Notes: a model not told the origin generated them from the letters alone. A stretch of 64,000 nucleotides of DNA from an uncultured Pelagibacteraceae bacterium (GCA_902608975.1 CACLQI010000001.1:124001-188000), one strand, 5' to 3'; counted from the first letter of the stretch, positions 27,690 to 41,520 are shown. Numbers and translations: made by a program.

Positions 27690-28889
27690 ATGAATATTTT
27701 TTTAAATAAAAAAATACTGTTAATTATATGTGGAGGTATTTCTGCATACAAAAGTTTAGAGTTAATTAGATCTCTTAAAAAAAGAGGAGCTCAAATTAAA
27801 ACTATATTAACAGAAAGTGCAAAGCAATTTGTTACACCATTATCAGTTACTTCTCTTTCAAAGGAGAAAGTTTATGATGATTTATTTAGTCTAGAAAACG
27901 AGACCGAGATGGATCATATTTCTCTATCAAGATGGTCTGATATTATACTTGTGGCTCCAGTAACTGCAAATACCATAGCTAAATTGAGCTCAGGTTCTTC
28001 AGACGATCTGGCCTCAACGGTTATACTTGCATCTAATAAGGATATTTTTTTAGCACCGGCAATGAATGTAAGAATGTGGGAACACCCTTCGACTAAAGAA
28101 AATGTAAATAAATTGAAAAAATATGGATTTAATTTTATTGGTCCTGAAATAGGTGATATGGCATGTGGAGAATTTGGCGAAGGCAAAATGACTGAGCCAA
28201 AACAAATCGAAAAAAAAATTGAAATCTATTTTAAAAATCTATTTAAAAAAAAGAGATATAAAGCTCTCGTTACAGCCGGTCCCACATATGAATACATAGA
28301 TCCAGTTAGGTTCATTGCGAACAAGTCAAGTGGGAAACAAGGATATGCATTAGCAAAATCATTGTCAAAAAAAGGTTTTGAAACTACTTTAATATCAGGA
28401 CCAACAAGCTTACATGTAGAAAAAGATATAAATTTAATTAAAGTTGAAACTGCAGAAGAAATGTTTCAAGCAACACAAAAAAGCTTACCTGTTGATGTAG
28501 CTATATTTTCAGCAGCTGTAGGCGATTATAAGGTAAAAAAGATTTCTAAGGAAAAAATAAAAAAGCAAGATAAGCTTAATCTTGAATTAGAAAAAAATGT
28601 AGATATTCTTAACTATGTTTCTAATCATAATTATTTAAGACCAAAGCTCATTATTGGTTTTGCTGCGGAAACAAATAATTTAGAAGACTATGCAAACAAA
28701 AAACTTTATGAAAAAAATTGTGATTGGATAATAGCAAATGATATATCTAATAAAAAAATTGGCTTTGATTCAGATTATAATGAAGTTTCGATTTTTTATA
28801 AAAATAATAAAAATGAAAAAATTTCATACAAATCTAAACCTGAGATATCAGATGAAGTGGTGGAAAAAATTATTAATCATTTAAACTAA
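27690..28889 (+). CDS. coaBC: Phosphopantothenoylcysteine decarboxylase/synthase
   Basis: GGISAYKSLELIR; APAMNVRMWEHPS; VTAGPTYEYIDPVRFIANKSSGKQG. Confidence 0.96.
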   Translation: MNIFLNKKILLIICGGISAYKSLELIRSLKKRGAQIKTILTESAKQFVTPLSVTSLSKEKVYDDLFSLENETEMDHISLSRWSDIILVAPVTANTIAKLSSGSSDDLASTVILASNKDIFLAPAMNVRMWEHPSTKENVNKLKKYGFNFIGPEIGDMACGEFGEGKMTEPKQIEKKIEIYFKNLFKKKRYKALVTAGPTYEYIDPVRFIANKSSGKQGYALAKSLSKKGFETTLISGPTSLHVEKDINLIKVETAEEMFQATQKSLPVDVAIFSAAVGDYKVKKISKEKIKKQDKLNLELEKNVDILNYVSNHNYLRPKLIIGFAAETNNLEDYANKKLYEKNCDWIIANDISNKKIGFDSDYNEVSIFYKNNKNEKISYKSKPEISDEVVEKIINHLN

Positions 28890-29326
28890 TGGTTAAAGTT
28901 TTAATCAAAAAGCTAAATCCTTCTGTACAATTACCTTCTTATAAAACTAGTGGCGCATCTGGAGTGGATTTAATGGCATTTATAGAAAAGCCGATTGAAC
29001 TAAAACCAGGTAAATCATGTCTTGTGCCAACTGGATTATCTGTAGCTTTTTCTAAAGAATATGAAATTCAAATTAGACCTAGATCGGGGTTAGCTGCAAA
29101 AAATAATATTAGTGTTCTGAATACACCTGGAACAATCGATAGTGATTACCGAGGAGAATTAAAAATTATTTTATTTAATCATGGTAGTGAAAATTTTATG
29201 ATTAATAATAATGATAGAGTTGCTCAAATGGTTTTAGCTCCGATTATTAAAATGGAACTAGAAGAGACAAATGAACTTCCAGAAACAATAAGAGGCGAGG
29301 GAGGATTTGGTTCAACTGGTAAATGA
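28889..29326 (+). CDS. dut: dUTP diphosphatase
   Basis: RPRSGLAAKNNISVLNTPGTIDSDYRGE; GEGGFGSTGK. Confidence 0.97.
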   Translation: MVKVLIKKLNPSVQLPSYKTSGASGVDLMAFIEKPIELKPGKSCLVPTGLSVAFSKEYEIQIRPRSGLAAKNNISVLNTPGTIDSDYRGELKIILFNHGSENFMINNNDRVAQMVLAPIIKMELEETNELPETIRGEGGFGSTGK

Positions 29327-30060
29327 GCAACAGTTTAAATAAATCACAAATTGAAAGATTCTCAAGACAGTTAATTCTAAAAAATGTAGCAGCTAAAGGT
29401 CAAAAAAAAATTATATCTTCCAAAATTTTGATTGTTGGCATTGGAGGCTTGGGTTGTCCTGCTGCAGAAAATTTAATTAGAGCGGGAGTTGGATCAATTG
29501 GGTTAGTAGATAACGATATTGTTAATCTTTCAAATATTCATAGACAGAGCTTATTTAATTCTAAAGATGTTAAAAAATCAAAAGTTAGCATAGCAGCTAA
29601 AAAACTTAAAGATATTAATCCTCATACAAGTATCAAAACATACAATATAAGGCTGAATGAAAAAAATATAAAAAATATAATTAAAAATTATGATCTTGTT
29701 ATTGATGGATCTGATAATTTCAAGACAAAATTCCTTATAAATGATTATTGTTCAAAGTTCAAAAAAAAATTAGTTACAGGCGCAATAAGTAAATTTGACG
29801 GTCATGTATTTACATTTAATTTCAAAGATAAAAAAACAGCATCTTTAAAAAGTTTTTATCAAGAAAATGAAATTTCGGATGATATTTTAAATTGTGAATT
29901 TGAAGGTGTTCTAGGAACAACTGCATCAATTGTGGGTGCTATCCAGGCAAATGAAGCTTTAAAAATGATAATAGAAATTGGCCAAAACTTAAAAAATAAA
30001 ATATTAATAATAGACTTGTTAAATCTAAACTTTAGAAAAGTTAACTTTAAAAAAAAATAA
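29323..30060 (+). CDS. ThiF/MoeB/HesA-family adenylyltransferase
   Basis: RFSRQLILKNV; ILIVGIGGLGCPAAENLIRAGVG; DNDIVNLSNIHRQ. Confidence 0.9.
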   Translation: MSNSLNKSQIERFSRQLILKNVAAKGQKKIISSKILIVGIGGLGCPAAENLIRAGVGSIGLVDNDIVNLSNIHRQSLFNSKDVKKSKVSIAAKKLKDINPHTSIKTYNIRLNEKNIKNIIKNYDLVIDGSDNFKTKFLINDYCSKFKKKLVTGAISKFDGHVFTFNFKDKKTASLKSFYQENEISDDILNCEFEGVLGTTASIVGAIQANEALKMIIEIGQNLKNKILIIDLLNLNFRKVNFKKK

Positions 30061-30077
30061 AGACCAAATTTAAATTA

Positions 30078-30521
30078 ATGAAAAAATTTTTCTTTTTATT
30101 TTTTGTATTAATTTTTTTTCCTTCTTTAGCTATTTCAAATGATACTTTTCTTTCATTAAAAAAAAATAAGGTTAATGTGAGATATGGGCCTGGTTTCAAC
30201 TATGAAGTTAAATACATTTATAGAAAGAAAAATTTACCAGTAAAAGTTATTGATAAAAAAGAAAATTTTAGAAAGATAATTGATATAAAAAAAAATAGTG
30301 GATGGATTCATATATCACAACTTAAAAAATCTAAATCATTTATCACTACAAAAGATAAAATATTATTTAAAAAACCATCGACATTTTCAAAACCAATAGT
30401 AAAAGTTGAAAAAGGGAGATTGATAATTTATAAAAAATGCCAGAATGATTGGTGTAAAGTAGAAACTGGCAATTATACAGGCTGGTTGGAAATTAACAAT
30501 ATTTGGGGTAAGGCGTTTTAA
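30078..30521 (+). CDS. Secreted SH3-domain protein
   Basis: Signal peptide; KVNVRYGPGFNYEVKYIYRKKNLPVKVIDKKENFRKI; GWLEINNIWG. Confidence 0.82.
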   Translation: MKKFFFLFFVLIFFPSLAISNDTFLSLKKNKVNVRYGPGFNYEVKYIYRKKNLPVKVIDKKENFRKIIDIKKNSGWIHISQLKKSKSFITTKDKILFKKPSTFSKPIVKVEKGRLIIYKKCQNDWCKVETGNYTGWLEINNIWGKAF

Positions 30522-30537
30522 AATTTAAATATAAAAT

Positions 30538-32798
<2,261 letters not shown>

Positions 32799-32859
32799 TA
32801 ATGCAAAAGTGTCTCGGTAAAAATTGATTTTGTAATATTTTTGGAATTTTTTTTAACTT

Positions 32860-33270
32860 TTAGTTACTTATTCTGACTAGGACTTCTACAGACTTAATTT
32901 TTTTTCCAGGTATTTTTTTCTTTATTTTTACCTTTCCAACATCATCATTTTTTAGATCAATTAGTTGATCAGTACTTTCATTAAAAAAATGGTGATGATT
33001 TGAAACATTAGTATCAAAATAGCTTTTGTTCGTATTAATAGAAATTTCCTTTAAGTAATTTTTCTTTTTAAAAGCAAAAACTGTATTATAAATAGTCGCT
33101 AATGAAACTTTTTGATTTGATTTTTTTTTAAGAATTCCAGCTAAATCATTAATTGTAAAATGAAACGTATTTTTTCTATCATACAAAACTCTACAAATCT
33201 CAATTCTTTGCCTTGTTGGTCTAAGGCCTGAAGATCTTAATTTTTTAATAAAAGTCTCTTTATTTTCCAT
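32860..33270 (-). CDS. irr: Fur-family regulator, Irr-like
   Basis: GLRPTRQRIEICRVLYD, VSLATIYNTVFAF, NHHHFFNESTDQLIDL; located upstream of fabA as irr commonly is in alphaproteobacteria. Confidence 0.82.
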   Translation of the reverse strand: MENKETFIKKLRSSGLRPTRQRIEICRVLYDRKNTFHFTINDLAGILKKKSNQKVSLATIYNTVFAFKKKNYLKEISINTNKSYFDTNVSNHHHFFNESTDQLIDLKNDDVGKVKIKKKIPGKKIKSVEVLVRISN

Positions 33271-33309
33271 ATTTTGCCAAATTTATAACACTTATAATTA
33301 ATTTATATA

Positions 33310-33324
33310 TTATAATTATTACAA
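33310..33324. promoter_or_regulatory. Candidate Fur-family operator in irr/fabA intergenic region
   Basis: TTATAATTATTACAA, one mismatch to PerR-type TTATAATNATTATAA. Confidence 0.35.
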
Positions 33325-33348
33325 ATAAAGTATTAAGGTCTAAAAAGT

Positions 33349-33852
33349 ATGGAAAAAAAAACATCATATAGTTACGATGATTTAATTAATTGTGGAAATG
33401 GCAAGCTTTTTGGCCCTGGAAATGCAAAATTGCCTCTTCCTCCAATGCTTATGTTTGATAGAATAACAGAAATTAAAGATAATTTAGGTACTTTTAAAAA
33501 GGGTCTAATTAAAGCAGAGCTGGATGTAAAAGATGATCTTTGGTTTTTTGATTGTCACTTTAAAGAAGATCCAGTAATGCCAGGATGTTTGGGTTTAGAT
33601 GCTATGTGGCAACTAGTAGGATTTTATCTTGGTTGGCTTGGCAACCCAGGTAAGGGAAGGGCTTTGGGTGTAGGAACAGTAAAGTTTACCGGCGAGGTAT
33701 TAAAAAATGTTAAAATAGCCCAATATATAATTGATATGAAAAGAATTTTAATAAAAGAAGGTACTACGGTGGGTTTGGCTAATGGTGTTTTGTTAGCTGA
33801 TGGAAAAAAAATTTACACTACCGAAAATTTGAAAGTTGGTTTGTTTAAATAA
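33349..33852 (+). CDS. fabA: 3-hydroxydecanoyl-ACP dehydratase/isomerase
   Basis: [33 protein letters not shown]. Confidence 0.96.
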   Translation: MEKKTSYSYDDLINCGNGKLFGPGNAKLPLPPMLMFDRITEIKDNLGTFKKGLIKAELDVKDDLWFFDCHFKEDPVMPGCLGLDAMWQLVGFYLGWLGNPGKGRALGVGTVKFTGEVLKNVKIAQYIIDMKRILIKEGTTVGLANGVLLADGKKIYTTENLKVGLFK

Positions 33853-35063
33853 TGAAACGGGTAGTCGTTACAGGTTTAGGAGTTGTCTCTTGTTTAGGAA
33901 ATAATCAAAATGAAGTATATGAGTCATTAATAAACTCGAAATCTGGAATTTCATTTAGTGAAGAATACAAAGAATACAATTTAAAAAGTAATATACATGG
34001 TAAGCCCAATATAAAACTTGAAGACTACGTAGATAGAAAGTTTATTAGATTTATGGGGCCGGGATCTGCATATAATTTCGTTTCTATGGCTGAAGCCGTT
34101 AAAGATGCGGGTTTGGAGGAAAAAGATGTGAGTAATATTTCTACTGGTATGATTATGGGATCTGGTGGCCCTTCTATTCAAAATGTAATTTTAGCAGCAG
34201 ACAAAACACGAGAAAAAAAACCAAAAAAAATGGGGCCGTTTGTTGTTCCAAGAACAATGTCAAGTACCGCATCAGCAACATTAGCAGTGCCGTTTAAAAT
34301 TAAAGGTGTAAATTATACAATTAGTTCAGCATGCGCTACTAGTGGGCATTGTATTGGAAATGCGATGGAATTAATACAACTTGGAAAACAAAATATTATA
34401 TTTGCAGGAGGTAGTGACGAAGTACATTTTGCAATGACAGCTATGTTTGACGCAATGACTGCCTTATCATCAAAATATAATGATACTCCGGAAAAAGCAT
34501 CAAGACCATATGACAAAACCAGAGATGGTTTTGTTATATCAGGTGGTGGTGGTGTTTTAGTTTTAGAAGAATATGACCATGCAAAAGCAAGAGGTGCAAA
34601 AATTTATGCCGAATTAACTGGTTATGGAGCAACTTCAGATGGTTACGACATGGTAGCTCCATCGGGAGAAGGTGCTGTGAGGTGTATGAAAATGGCTTTG
34701 AGTACTAGTAAAAATAAAATTGACTATATAAATACTCACGGAACATCAACACCAGTTGGAGATATTACAGAATTAAAAGCTGTGGGAGAAGTATTCAAAG
34801 ATAATTTGCCAAAAATAAGTTCTACAAAATCTTTATCTGGCCACTCTTTAGGTGCAACTTCTGTACATGAAGCGATTTACAGTTTAATTATGATGAAAAA
34901 TAATTTTATCTCTGCCTCCATAAATATAACTGACATGGACGATGAAGCAAAAAAATATCCTATAGTTACAAAAGTTGAAAAAGATGTAAATCTAAAATCT
35001 ATCATGTCGAACAGTTTTGGTTTTGGGGGAACTAATGCAACTTTGGTTTTTGAAAAAGTTTAA
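33852..35063 (+). CDS. fabB: Beta-ketoacyl-ACP synthase I
   Basis: VVTGLGVVSCLG; SSACATSGHC; NTHGTSTPVGD; SLSGHSLGA. Confidence 0.96.
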   Translation: MKRVVVTGLGVVSCLGNNQNEVYESLINSKSGISFSEEYKEYNLKSNIHGKPNIKLEDYVDRKFIRFMGPGSAYNFVSMAEAVKDAGLEEKDVSNISTGMIMGSGGPSIQNVILAADKTREKKPKKMGPFVVPRTMSSTASATLAVPFKIKGVNYTISSACATSGHCIGNAMELIQLGKQNIIFAGGSDEVHFAMTAMFDAMTALSSKYNDTPEKASRPYDKTRDGFVISGGGGVLVLEEYDHAKARGAKIYAELTGYGATSDGYDMVAPSGEGAVRCMKMALSTSKNKIDYINTHGTSTPVGDITELKAVGEVFKDNLPKISSTKSLSGHSLGATSVHEAIYSLIMMKNNFISASINITDMDDEAKKYPIVTKVEKDVNLKSIMSNSFGFGGTNATLVFEKV

Positions 35064-35066
35064 TTT

Positions 35067-35852
35067 ATGAGCTTAATGAAAGGTAAAAAAGGATTAATTA
35101 TGGGAGTAGCAAACGAGAGATCTATTGCCTGGGGTATTTCTCAAAAATTAGCTGGAGCTGGAGCTGAGCTGGCATTTACTTATTTAGGTGACGCCCTTAA
35201 AAAAAGAGTAATTCCTCTTGCAGAAAAATTAAATTCAAAAGTTACATTTAGCTGCGACGTAGAAAAAAAAGAGGAGGTGGTAAAACTTTTTGAAAATATA
35301 AAGTCAAAATGGGGCCAAATTGATTTTGTTGTCCATGCAGTTGCTTTTTCAGATAAAACAGAATTATCAGGAGAATATTTAAATACTACTAGAGAAAATT
35401 TTTTAAGAAGCATGTTAATTTCATGCTTTTCATTTACTGAAGTTGCAAAAGAAGCTTCTAAAATAATGAATAAAAGTGGAAGTATGCTTACATTAACATA
35501 TGAGTCTAATAAAGCTATTCCAAATTACAATGTAATGGGTGTTTGTAAATCTGCTCTTGAAGCAAGTGTAAAATATTTAGCTAGAGATCTTGGAATAAAA
35601 GGAATTAGAGTTAACGCAATAAGCGCTGGACCAATTAAAACTTTAGCAGCTTCTGCAATTGGAGATGCCAAGTTTCTTTATAAATGGAATGAAGATCATT
35701 CTTTTTTAAAGAGAAATGTCGATATCCATGACGTTGGAAATTCAGCTTTATATCTATTAAGTGACCTAGGAGGAGGAGTTACCGGTGAAATTCACTATGT
35801 AGATGCTGGATATAATAAAGTGGGAATGCCGGATCCTAAAAATATTACTTAA
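35067..35852 (+). CDS. fabI: Enoyl-ACP reductase (NADH)
   Basis: GKKGLIMGVANERSIAWGI; NVMGVCKSALEASVKYLA. Confidence 0.96.
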   Translation: MSLMKGKKGLIMGVANERSIAWGISQKLAGAGAELAFTYLGDALKKRVIPLAEKLNSKVTFSCDVEKKEEVVKLFENIKSKWGQIDFVVHAVAFSDKTELSGEYLNTTRENFLRSMLISCFSFTEVAKEASKIMNKSGSMLTLTYESNKAIPNYNVMGVCKSALEASVKYLARDLGIKGIRVNAISAGPIKTLAASAIGDAKFLYKWNEDHSFLKRNVDIHDVGNSALYLLSDLGGGVTGEIHYVDAGYNKVGMPDPKNIT

Positions 35853-35858
35853 TATATT

Positions 35859-35972
35859 GTGTCAAAAAGATATAACGGTAAATCATTCAAAGACGCAAGT
35901 GTAATGAAAAAACCTAAACTTTCTTTTAAAGAAAAAAGGAAACTCAAAAGAGAAAAAAAGAAGAGTAAATAA
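35859..35972 (+). CDS. Putative 37-aa basic microprotein (SKRYNGKSFKDASVMKKPKLSFKEKRKLKREKKKSK)
   Basis: GTG start immediately after fabI, in-frame TAA; no clear SD. Confidence 0.35.
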   Translation: MSKRYNGKSFKDASVMKKPKLSFKEKRKLKREKKKSK

Positions 35973-35974
35973 AG

Positions 35975-36595
35975 CTATTTTTTTGGCATTCTTTTATAAA
36001 TTTTTCTTATAAAATTTTTTATTCCATTTTCTCTGGAAATTATTTTTTTAGATGGATTTAAAATATTATTTTTTTTCTTTGTAATAATTGCGTATCCTGA
36101 ATCTTTGAAAAAAAATTCTAAAAGAAAATTTTCTTTATTCATATTATAAATTTCAAGCATAGTTTTAAAAGTTGATCTATTTATATTTTCTGAAAATTCA
36201 TTATCTCTGTATTCGTTTTTAGTGTAAGGAATCCAGCTTATATCATCAATTATACATAATCCATCGACTTTCAATAAATCATAGTAATGATAAAATATTT
36301 TTTTAACGTGATTAGGTTCGTGTAAAGAATCTATAAATATAAAGTCAAAGTTTTTTGATATAATTTTGTCAATTTTTTCAAAATCATCATCACTAGAGTG
36401 TATAAATTTCCAGTTTTTGCTTTTAGATACATCAGAACAATCGTCTATATCAATAGACGTTAAAAAACCATTATTTCTCTCACAAATATCTAAGAACTTT
36501 TTTGTTGATAGACCTCTTTGTACACCTAATTCTAATATATTTATATTTTGTATATGCTTAATTTTTTCAATTATATAATCTAATTTACTTTCCAT
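35975..36595 (-). CDS. Class I SAM-dependent methyltransferase (Methyltransf_24-like)
   Basis: INILELGVQRGLSTKKFLDI; FDFIFIDSLHEPNHVKKIFYHYYDLLKVDGLCIIDDI. Confidence 0.8.
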   Translation of the reverse strand: MESKLDYIIEKIKHIQNINILELGVQRGLSTKKFLDICERNNGFLTSIDIDDCSDVSKSKNWKFIHSSDDDFEKIDKIISKNFDFIFIDSLHEPNHVKKIFYHYYDLLKVDGLCIIDDISWIPYTKNEYRDNEFSENINRSTFKTMLEIYNMNKENFLLEFFFKDSGYAIITKKKNNILNPSKKIISRENGIKNFIRKIYKRMPKK

Positions 36596-36623
36596 AGATA
36601 ATTTTAAGCAAAAATTAAAGATT

Positions 36624-38696
36624 TTATGCTACAGCTTGTTTTATTGATAATTTAACTTTTCCTCTATCAAAACCAATAACTTTAACTTTAACTTCGTCGC
36701 CTTCTTTCAATACATCGGTGACTTTAGCAACTCTTTTGTTTGCCAATTCTGATATATGAACAAGGCCGTCTTGTTTTCCTAAAAAGTTAACAAAAGCTCC
36801 AAATTCCATAATCTTTATAACCTTTCCATTATAAATTTTATTCATTTCAGCTTTAGCTGTTAAATCTTTAATAATTTGTAAGGCAATATTTCTAGAATTA
36901 TCATCTGGCGCAGCAACTGTTACAACCCCTTCGTCATTTACATCTACTTTTGCTCCAGATTTTTCAACTATCTCTCTTATAGTTGCTCCACCTTTTCCAA
37001 TTACAGTAGCAATATCTTTTTTATCAACCGTTATTTTTTCCATTTTTGGAGTATGTTTGCCAACATCTGCTCTGGATTTATCTAGTGCTTTATTCATTTC
37101 ATTTAAAATATGAATTCGCCCGTCTTTAGCTTGTTTTAAAGCTTTCTCCATTATTTCAAAAGTAATACCTGTTATTTTAATATCCATTTGAAGAGATGTA
37201 ATGCCATCCTTGGTACCAGCAACTTTGAAATCCATATCACCTAAGTGATCCTCATCTCCTAGAATATCAGATAGTACACTAAAATCACTACCTTCCTTAA
37301 TTAATCCCATAGCAATACCTGCAACCGGTTCCTTTATTGGAACACCTGCATCCATTAATGCTAGTGAAGTTCCACAAACTGTTGCCATTGATGATGAACC
37401 GTTTGATTCAGTAATATCTGATACTATTCTAAATGTATAAGGAAAACTTTCTTTAGATGGTAAAGATGATTTTATTGCTCTCCATGCTAATTTTCCATGT
37501 CCAATCTCTCTTCTTCCTGTACCAATTCTTCCTGTCTCTCCAACTGAGAATGGAGGAAAATTATAGTGAAGCATAAATCTTTCTCTTTGCAAACCTTCTA
37601 AACTTTCAATTCTCTGTTCGTCATCTGATGTTCCAAGTGTAGTTGTTACGATTGCTTGTGTTTCACCTCTTGTAAATAATGCTGAGCCATGTGTTCTTGG
37701 CAATATTCCTACTTCACACATAATTTGTCTAACATCTGCAAGTCCTCTTCCATCAATACGTTTTTTATTTTTTAAAATATCTGTTCTAACTATTCTTTTT
37801 TCTAAATTTTTAAGTTCATAATTAACATCTAGATCTGTATAATTTTCATTTTCTTCAAATATTTTTTTTGCTTTATCTGTTATTTCAGAAATAAGATTTG
37901 ATCTTTCTTGTTTGTTTATAGTAGAAAAAGCTTTGGTTAAATCAGCTTTAAATTCTTTTTCAATTTTTTTCTTAACTTCGGAAAGATCTTTTTTCTCTAC
38001 AAACCAGTCCGGTTTTCTGCATTCATTTGCAAGACCTTCAATCATATTAATTATTGGAACAAAATTTTCATGCCCAAATTTAACAGCTTTAAGCATTTCT
38101 TCTTCTGTTAAACCATTTGCTTCTGACTCAACCATTAAAACTGCATCTTTTGTCCCTGCAACTACAAGATCTAATTTTGAATTTTCTAATTCTTTTTTTG
38201 TTGGATTTAGGACATATTTATCATCAATAAAACCAACTCTAGATGCACCTACGGGCCCCATAAAAGGCATACCTGATATTGCTAAAGCTGCTGATGAAGC
38301 AATGATTGAAAGTACATCAGGTTCATTTTCTTTATCGTATGAAATTACAGTTGGCAATAGTTGAACTTCATTTCTAAATTCATCCGGAAACAAAGGTCTT
38401 ATTGGCCGGTCTATCAATCTTGAAATTAAAGTTTCACTTTCAGTTGGTCTAGCTTCTCTTTTAAAATAACCTCCAGGAATTTTTCCTGCAGCATAATACT
38501 TCTCCTGATAGTTTACTGATAAAGGAAAATAATCTATATCGGGATTAACTTTTTTCGCCCCAACAACTGTTGCCATTACAACTGTCTCACCACATTGCGC
38601 AATTATTGCACCATCAGCTTGTCTTGCTATTTTGCCAGTCTCTAATGTAATTTTTTTTCCACCTACGTCGATTTCTTTTTTAAACACTTTAAACAT
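36624..38696 (-). CDS. pnp: Polynucleotide phosphorylase
   Basis: 690 aa; two RNase PH domains, KH ([11 protein letters not shown]) and S1 domains. Confidence 0.98.
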   Translation of the reverse strand: MFKVFKKEIDVGGKKITLETGKIARQADGAIIAQCGETVVMATVVGAKKVNPDIDYFPLSVNYQEKYYAAGKIPGGYFKREARPTESETLISRLIDRPIRPLFPDEFRNEVQLLPTVISYDKENEPDVLSIIASSAALAISGMPFMGPVGASRVGFIDDKYVLNPTKKELENSKLDLVVAGTKDAVLMVESEANGLTEEEMLKAVKFGHENFVPIINMIEGLANECRKPDWFVEKKDLSEVKKKIEKEFKADLTKAFSTINKQERSNLISEITDKAKKIFEENENYTDLDVNYELKNLEKRIVRTDILKNKKRIDGRGLADVRQIMCEVGILPRTHGSALFTRGETQAIVTTTLGTSDDEQRIESLEGLQRERFMLHYNFPPFSVGETGRIGTGRREIGHGKLAWRAIKSSLPSKESFPYTFRIVSDITESNGSSSMATVCGTSLALMDAGVPIKEPVAGIAMGLIKEGSDFSVLSDILGDEDHLGDMDFKVAGTKDGITSLQMDIKITGITFEIMEKALKQAKDGRIHILNEMNKALDKSRADVGKHTPKMEKITVDKKDIATVIGKGGATIREIVEKSGAKVDVNDEGVVTVAAPDDNSRNIALQIIKDLTAKAEMNKIYNGKVIKIMEFGAFVNFLGKQDGLVHISELANKRVAKVTDVLKEGDEVKVKVIGFDRGKVKLSIKQAVA

Positions 38697-38945
38697 TTAT
38701 TTCCTTAATTTTAATTTAGTTAATACATTTTTATATGAATCTATTTTGTATCTTTTTAAATAATCCAATAATTTTTTTCTTCTATTTACTGCCTTTAACA
38801 ATCCTACTGAAGAATGCTTATCTTTTTTAAATTGCTTTGTATGTTTTGAAAGAATATCAATTTTTTCAGTAAGTAGTGCGATTTGCACTTCTGAAGAACC
38901 TGTGTCCTTTTCATGTATTGTTAAATCTTTTGCTTTTTTAATCAT
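38697..38945 (-). CDS. rpsO: 30S ribosomal protein S15
   Basis: DTGSSEVQIALLTEKI; HKKDKHSSVGLL-like; RRKKLLDYLKR. Confidence 0.97.
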   Translation of the reverse strand: MIKKAKDLTIHEKDTGSSEVQIALLTEKIDILSKHTKQFKKDKHSSVGLLKAVNRRKKLLDYLKRYKIDSYKNVLTKLKLRK

Positions 38946-38956
38946 TTTATTTTTTC

Positions 38957-39328
38957 CTATTTATTTGTTTGTTTAATTAAATTTTCAATCTTTTCTGCAT
39001 AGTCAAATGAATCATCTTTTGCAAAAAGAATTTTTGGTAAAAATTTCATTATAATTTTTTTTGATAGAGTTTTTCTAATCAAAAAAGAATATTTTTTTAG
39101 CTTTTCAACCGTTTCTTCTGCGTTTTTTCCCCCTAAGGGCATAACATAAGCTTTAGCAACTTTGAGATCTTGACTCATTTTTACCTCTGTAACAGTTATA
39201 TTATTTGTTTCTAGCTCGGGAACCTTAGCTTCATTTCTAACAAAAATCATTCCTAAAGACTGTTTAATCATTTCCCCAACACGTAACTGTCTTTGAGAAA
39301 TTGGTTTTCCGAATTTTTTATTACTCAT
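38957..39328 (-). CDS. rbfA: Ribosome-binding factor A
   Basis: SQRQLRVGEMIKQSL; VTEVKMSQDLKVAKAYVMPLG. Confidence 0.93.
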   Translation of the reverse strand: MSNKKFGKPISQRQLRVGEMIKQSLGMIFVRNEAKVPELETNNITVTEVKMSQDLKVAKAYVMPLGGKNAEETVEKLKKYSFLIRKTLSKKIIMKFLPKILFAKDDSFDYAEKIENLIKQTNK

Positions 39329-41520
39329 TATACCGCTCTTTCTGTTGAAGTAGAATTAAATACTTCAATTATATCTTTCTTTTGATAGTCATTGAAATCC
39401 TTTAAAGTAATACCACATTCTTGTCCAGTGCTTACCTGTTTTGCTTGATTTTTTTCTCTAAAAATTGAATTAATTTTACCAGTATAAACAATTGTCCCAT
39501 CTCTTATCAATCTTGCGTTAGAAGTACTTAAAATTTCTCCTTCCACAACTTTTGAACCAGCTACTTTGCCGACGCTTGACACTTTAAATATTTCTAAAAC
39601 TTCCGCTGACCCTATTATACTTTCTTTTATATCTGGAGATAATAAACCTGACATCTTTTTCTTAACAAAATCTAAAACTTCATAAATGATATTGTAAGAT
39701 GTAATTATTATCTTTTCCTTTTCAGCTAGTTTCTTTGCTTCTTTACTTGGTTTAACATTGAAAGCAATTAAAACCGCATTTGATGCTTTCGCTAGCGTTA
39801 CATCAGTCTCTGTAACCATTCCTATATCAGATAAAATAATTTTTGGTTTTACTTCATCATGTTTAATTTGGTTAATAGCACCCTTTATTGCTTCTGAGGA
39901 ACCATGAACATCAGATTTTATTATTATATTTAGTTCCTCAGAAACCTTATCTTTAAATGCTGACTCTTGTGTCGCAAAAGTTAAAGGATTTTTAGTATCT
40001 TTTGACTCTTGAACTCTTGTTTCACATAAATTTTTTGCATCTTTTTCACTACTTAAAACAATAAAATCATCTCCAGATTTAGCGGCACCATTTATACCTA
40101 ATATTTCAACCGGCATAGAAGGAAATGCTTTTTCTAAGTTTTTACCTTTGTCATCTATTAGAGCTCTTGCCTTCCCCCATTTTAAACCACTTACAAAAAA
40201 ATCACCTTTTTTTAGAGTTCCAGAAGTAATTATAACGGTAGCAACAGGTCCTCTTCCAACATCAATTTTTGATTCCAAAACAACACCAGTTGCTTTTGAT
40301 TCAAAATTGATTTTTAAATCTAAAATTTCAGCTTGTAAAATAATTGCCTCTATTAATTTGTTTAGGTTTTTTTTAGTTTTTGCTGAAATTTCAACCATCA
40401 AAGTATCACCTGAAAGTTCTTCAGCTATAAGTTCGTGTTCTAACAGCTGATTTTTAATTTTTTGTGCATCAGCTTCTGGTAAATCACACTTATTAATTGC
40501 TACCACAATAGGCACATTTGCAGCTTTAGCATGTTTAATTGACTCAACTGTTTGTGGTTTAACACCATCATCTGCAGCTACAACTAAAACAACAATATCA
40601 GTTAATTTTGATCCTCTTGCTCTCATTTCTGTAAATGCTGCATGACCAGGAGTATCTATAAAAGTTAATTTATTTGATTTATGTTCTATTTGATAGGCAC
40701 CTATGTGTTGAGTAATGCCTCCAAATTCCCCCGAAACTACGTTGGCACTTCTCAAAACATCTAAAACTGAGGTTTTTCCATGATCAACATGTCCCATAAC
40801 TGTAACTATAGGTGATCTATTTTTTAAATTATCTGATTTATTATCTTTTATTTTTTGAATAATTTCTTCTGATTTTGTCTCTCTTATTGGATTATGACCA
40901 AACTCTTTAACTAAATATTCTGCTGTATCAGCTGCTAAGGTTTGATTAATTGTTACTGTGACACCCATTCCCAACAAATGTTTTATAACACTACTTGATT
41001 GTTCTGCCATTCTATTTGCTAATTCCCGAACTGTTATTGCTTCTGGAATATTTATATCTCTTTTAATTGGTTTATAATTTTCTTGAGATTCATCTTTTTT
41101 AAGATCTCTGTTTTCTTTCTGTTTTGCTCTCTTTAAAGAAGCTAAACTTCTTGCTCTTGTCTCAATTTTATCACTTAGTGCTCTAGATATAGTTAGTTTT
41201 TGTTCTCTTTTTTGAGAAATATTTTTTTTCTTAGAGTCTTTATAGTTTGTTTCGCCTCTTATCCTTCTAGTTGCTCTTTGTTCAGCAAGTTTACGTTTTT
41301 CATAATCATTAGATTTGGGTGTAGATTGTAAGTCTTTTGAAAAAGCAGAAGTTTTTTTTTGTCTTTGACTAAAAGATTTAGAAAATGAACCTTTGTTTAA
41401 AATTTTATTTGTCTTTTTTTTAATAACTACTGAGTTTTTGCTTTGAGTCTTTGCTAACTCAATACTTTCTATTGATTTTTTGGCAATACCAGAAAGTGTT
41501 AATTTTGTTTTTTTTTCCAT
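39328..41520 (-). CDS. infB: Translation initiation factor IF-2
   Basis: [43 protein letters not shown]. Confidence 0.98.
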   Translation of the reverse strand: MEKKTKLTLSGIAKKSIESIELAKTQSKNSVVIKKKTNKILNKGSFSKSFSQRQKKTSAFSKDLQSTPKSNDYEKRKLAEQRATRRIRGETNYKDSKKKNISQKREQKLTISRALSDKIETRARSLASLKRAKQKENRDLKKDESQENYKPIKRDINIPEAITVRELANRMAEQSSSVIKHLLGMGVTVTINQTLAADTAEYLVKEFGHNPIRETKSEEIIQKIKDNKSDNLKNRSPIVTVMGHVDHGKTSVLDVLRSANVVSGEFGGITQHIGAYQIEHKSNKLTFIDTPGHAAFTEMRARGSKLTDIVVLVVAADDGVKPQTVESIKHAKAANVPIVVAINKCDLPEADAQKIKNQLLEHELIAEELSGDTLMVEISAKTKKNLNKLIEAIILQAEILDLKINFESKATGVVLESKIDVGRGPVATVIITSGTLKKGDFFVSGLKWGKARALIDDKGKNLEKAFPSMPVEILGINGAAKSGDDFIVLSSEKDAKNLCETRVQESKDTKNPLTFATQESAFKDKVSEELNIIIKSDVHGSSEAIKGAINQIKHDEVKPKIILSDIGMVTETDVTLAKASNAVLIAFNVKPSKEAKKLAEKEKIIITSYNIIYEVLDFVKKKMSGLLSPDIKESIIGSAEVLEIFKVSSVGKVAGSKVVEGEILSTSNARLIRDGTIVYTGKINSIFREKNQAKQVSTGQECGITLKDFNDYQKKDIIEVFNSTSTERAV

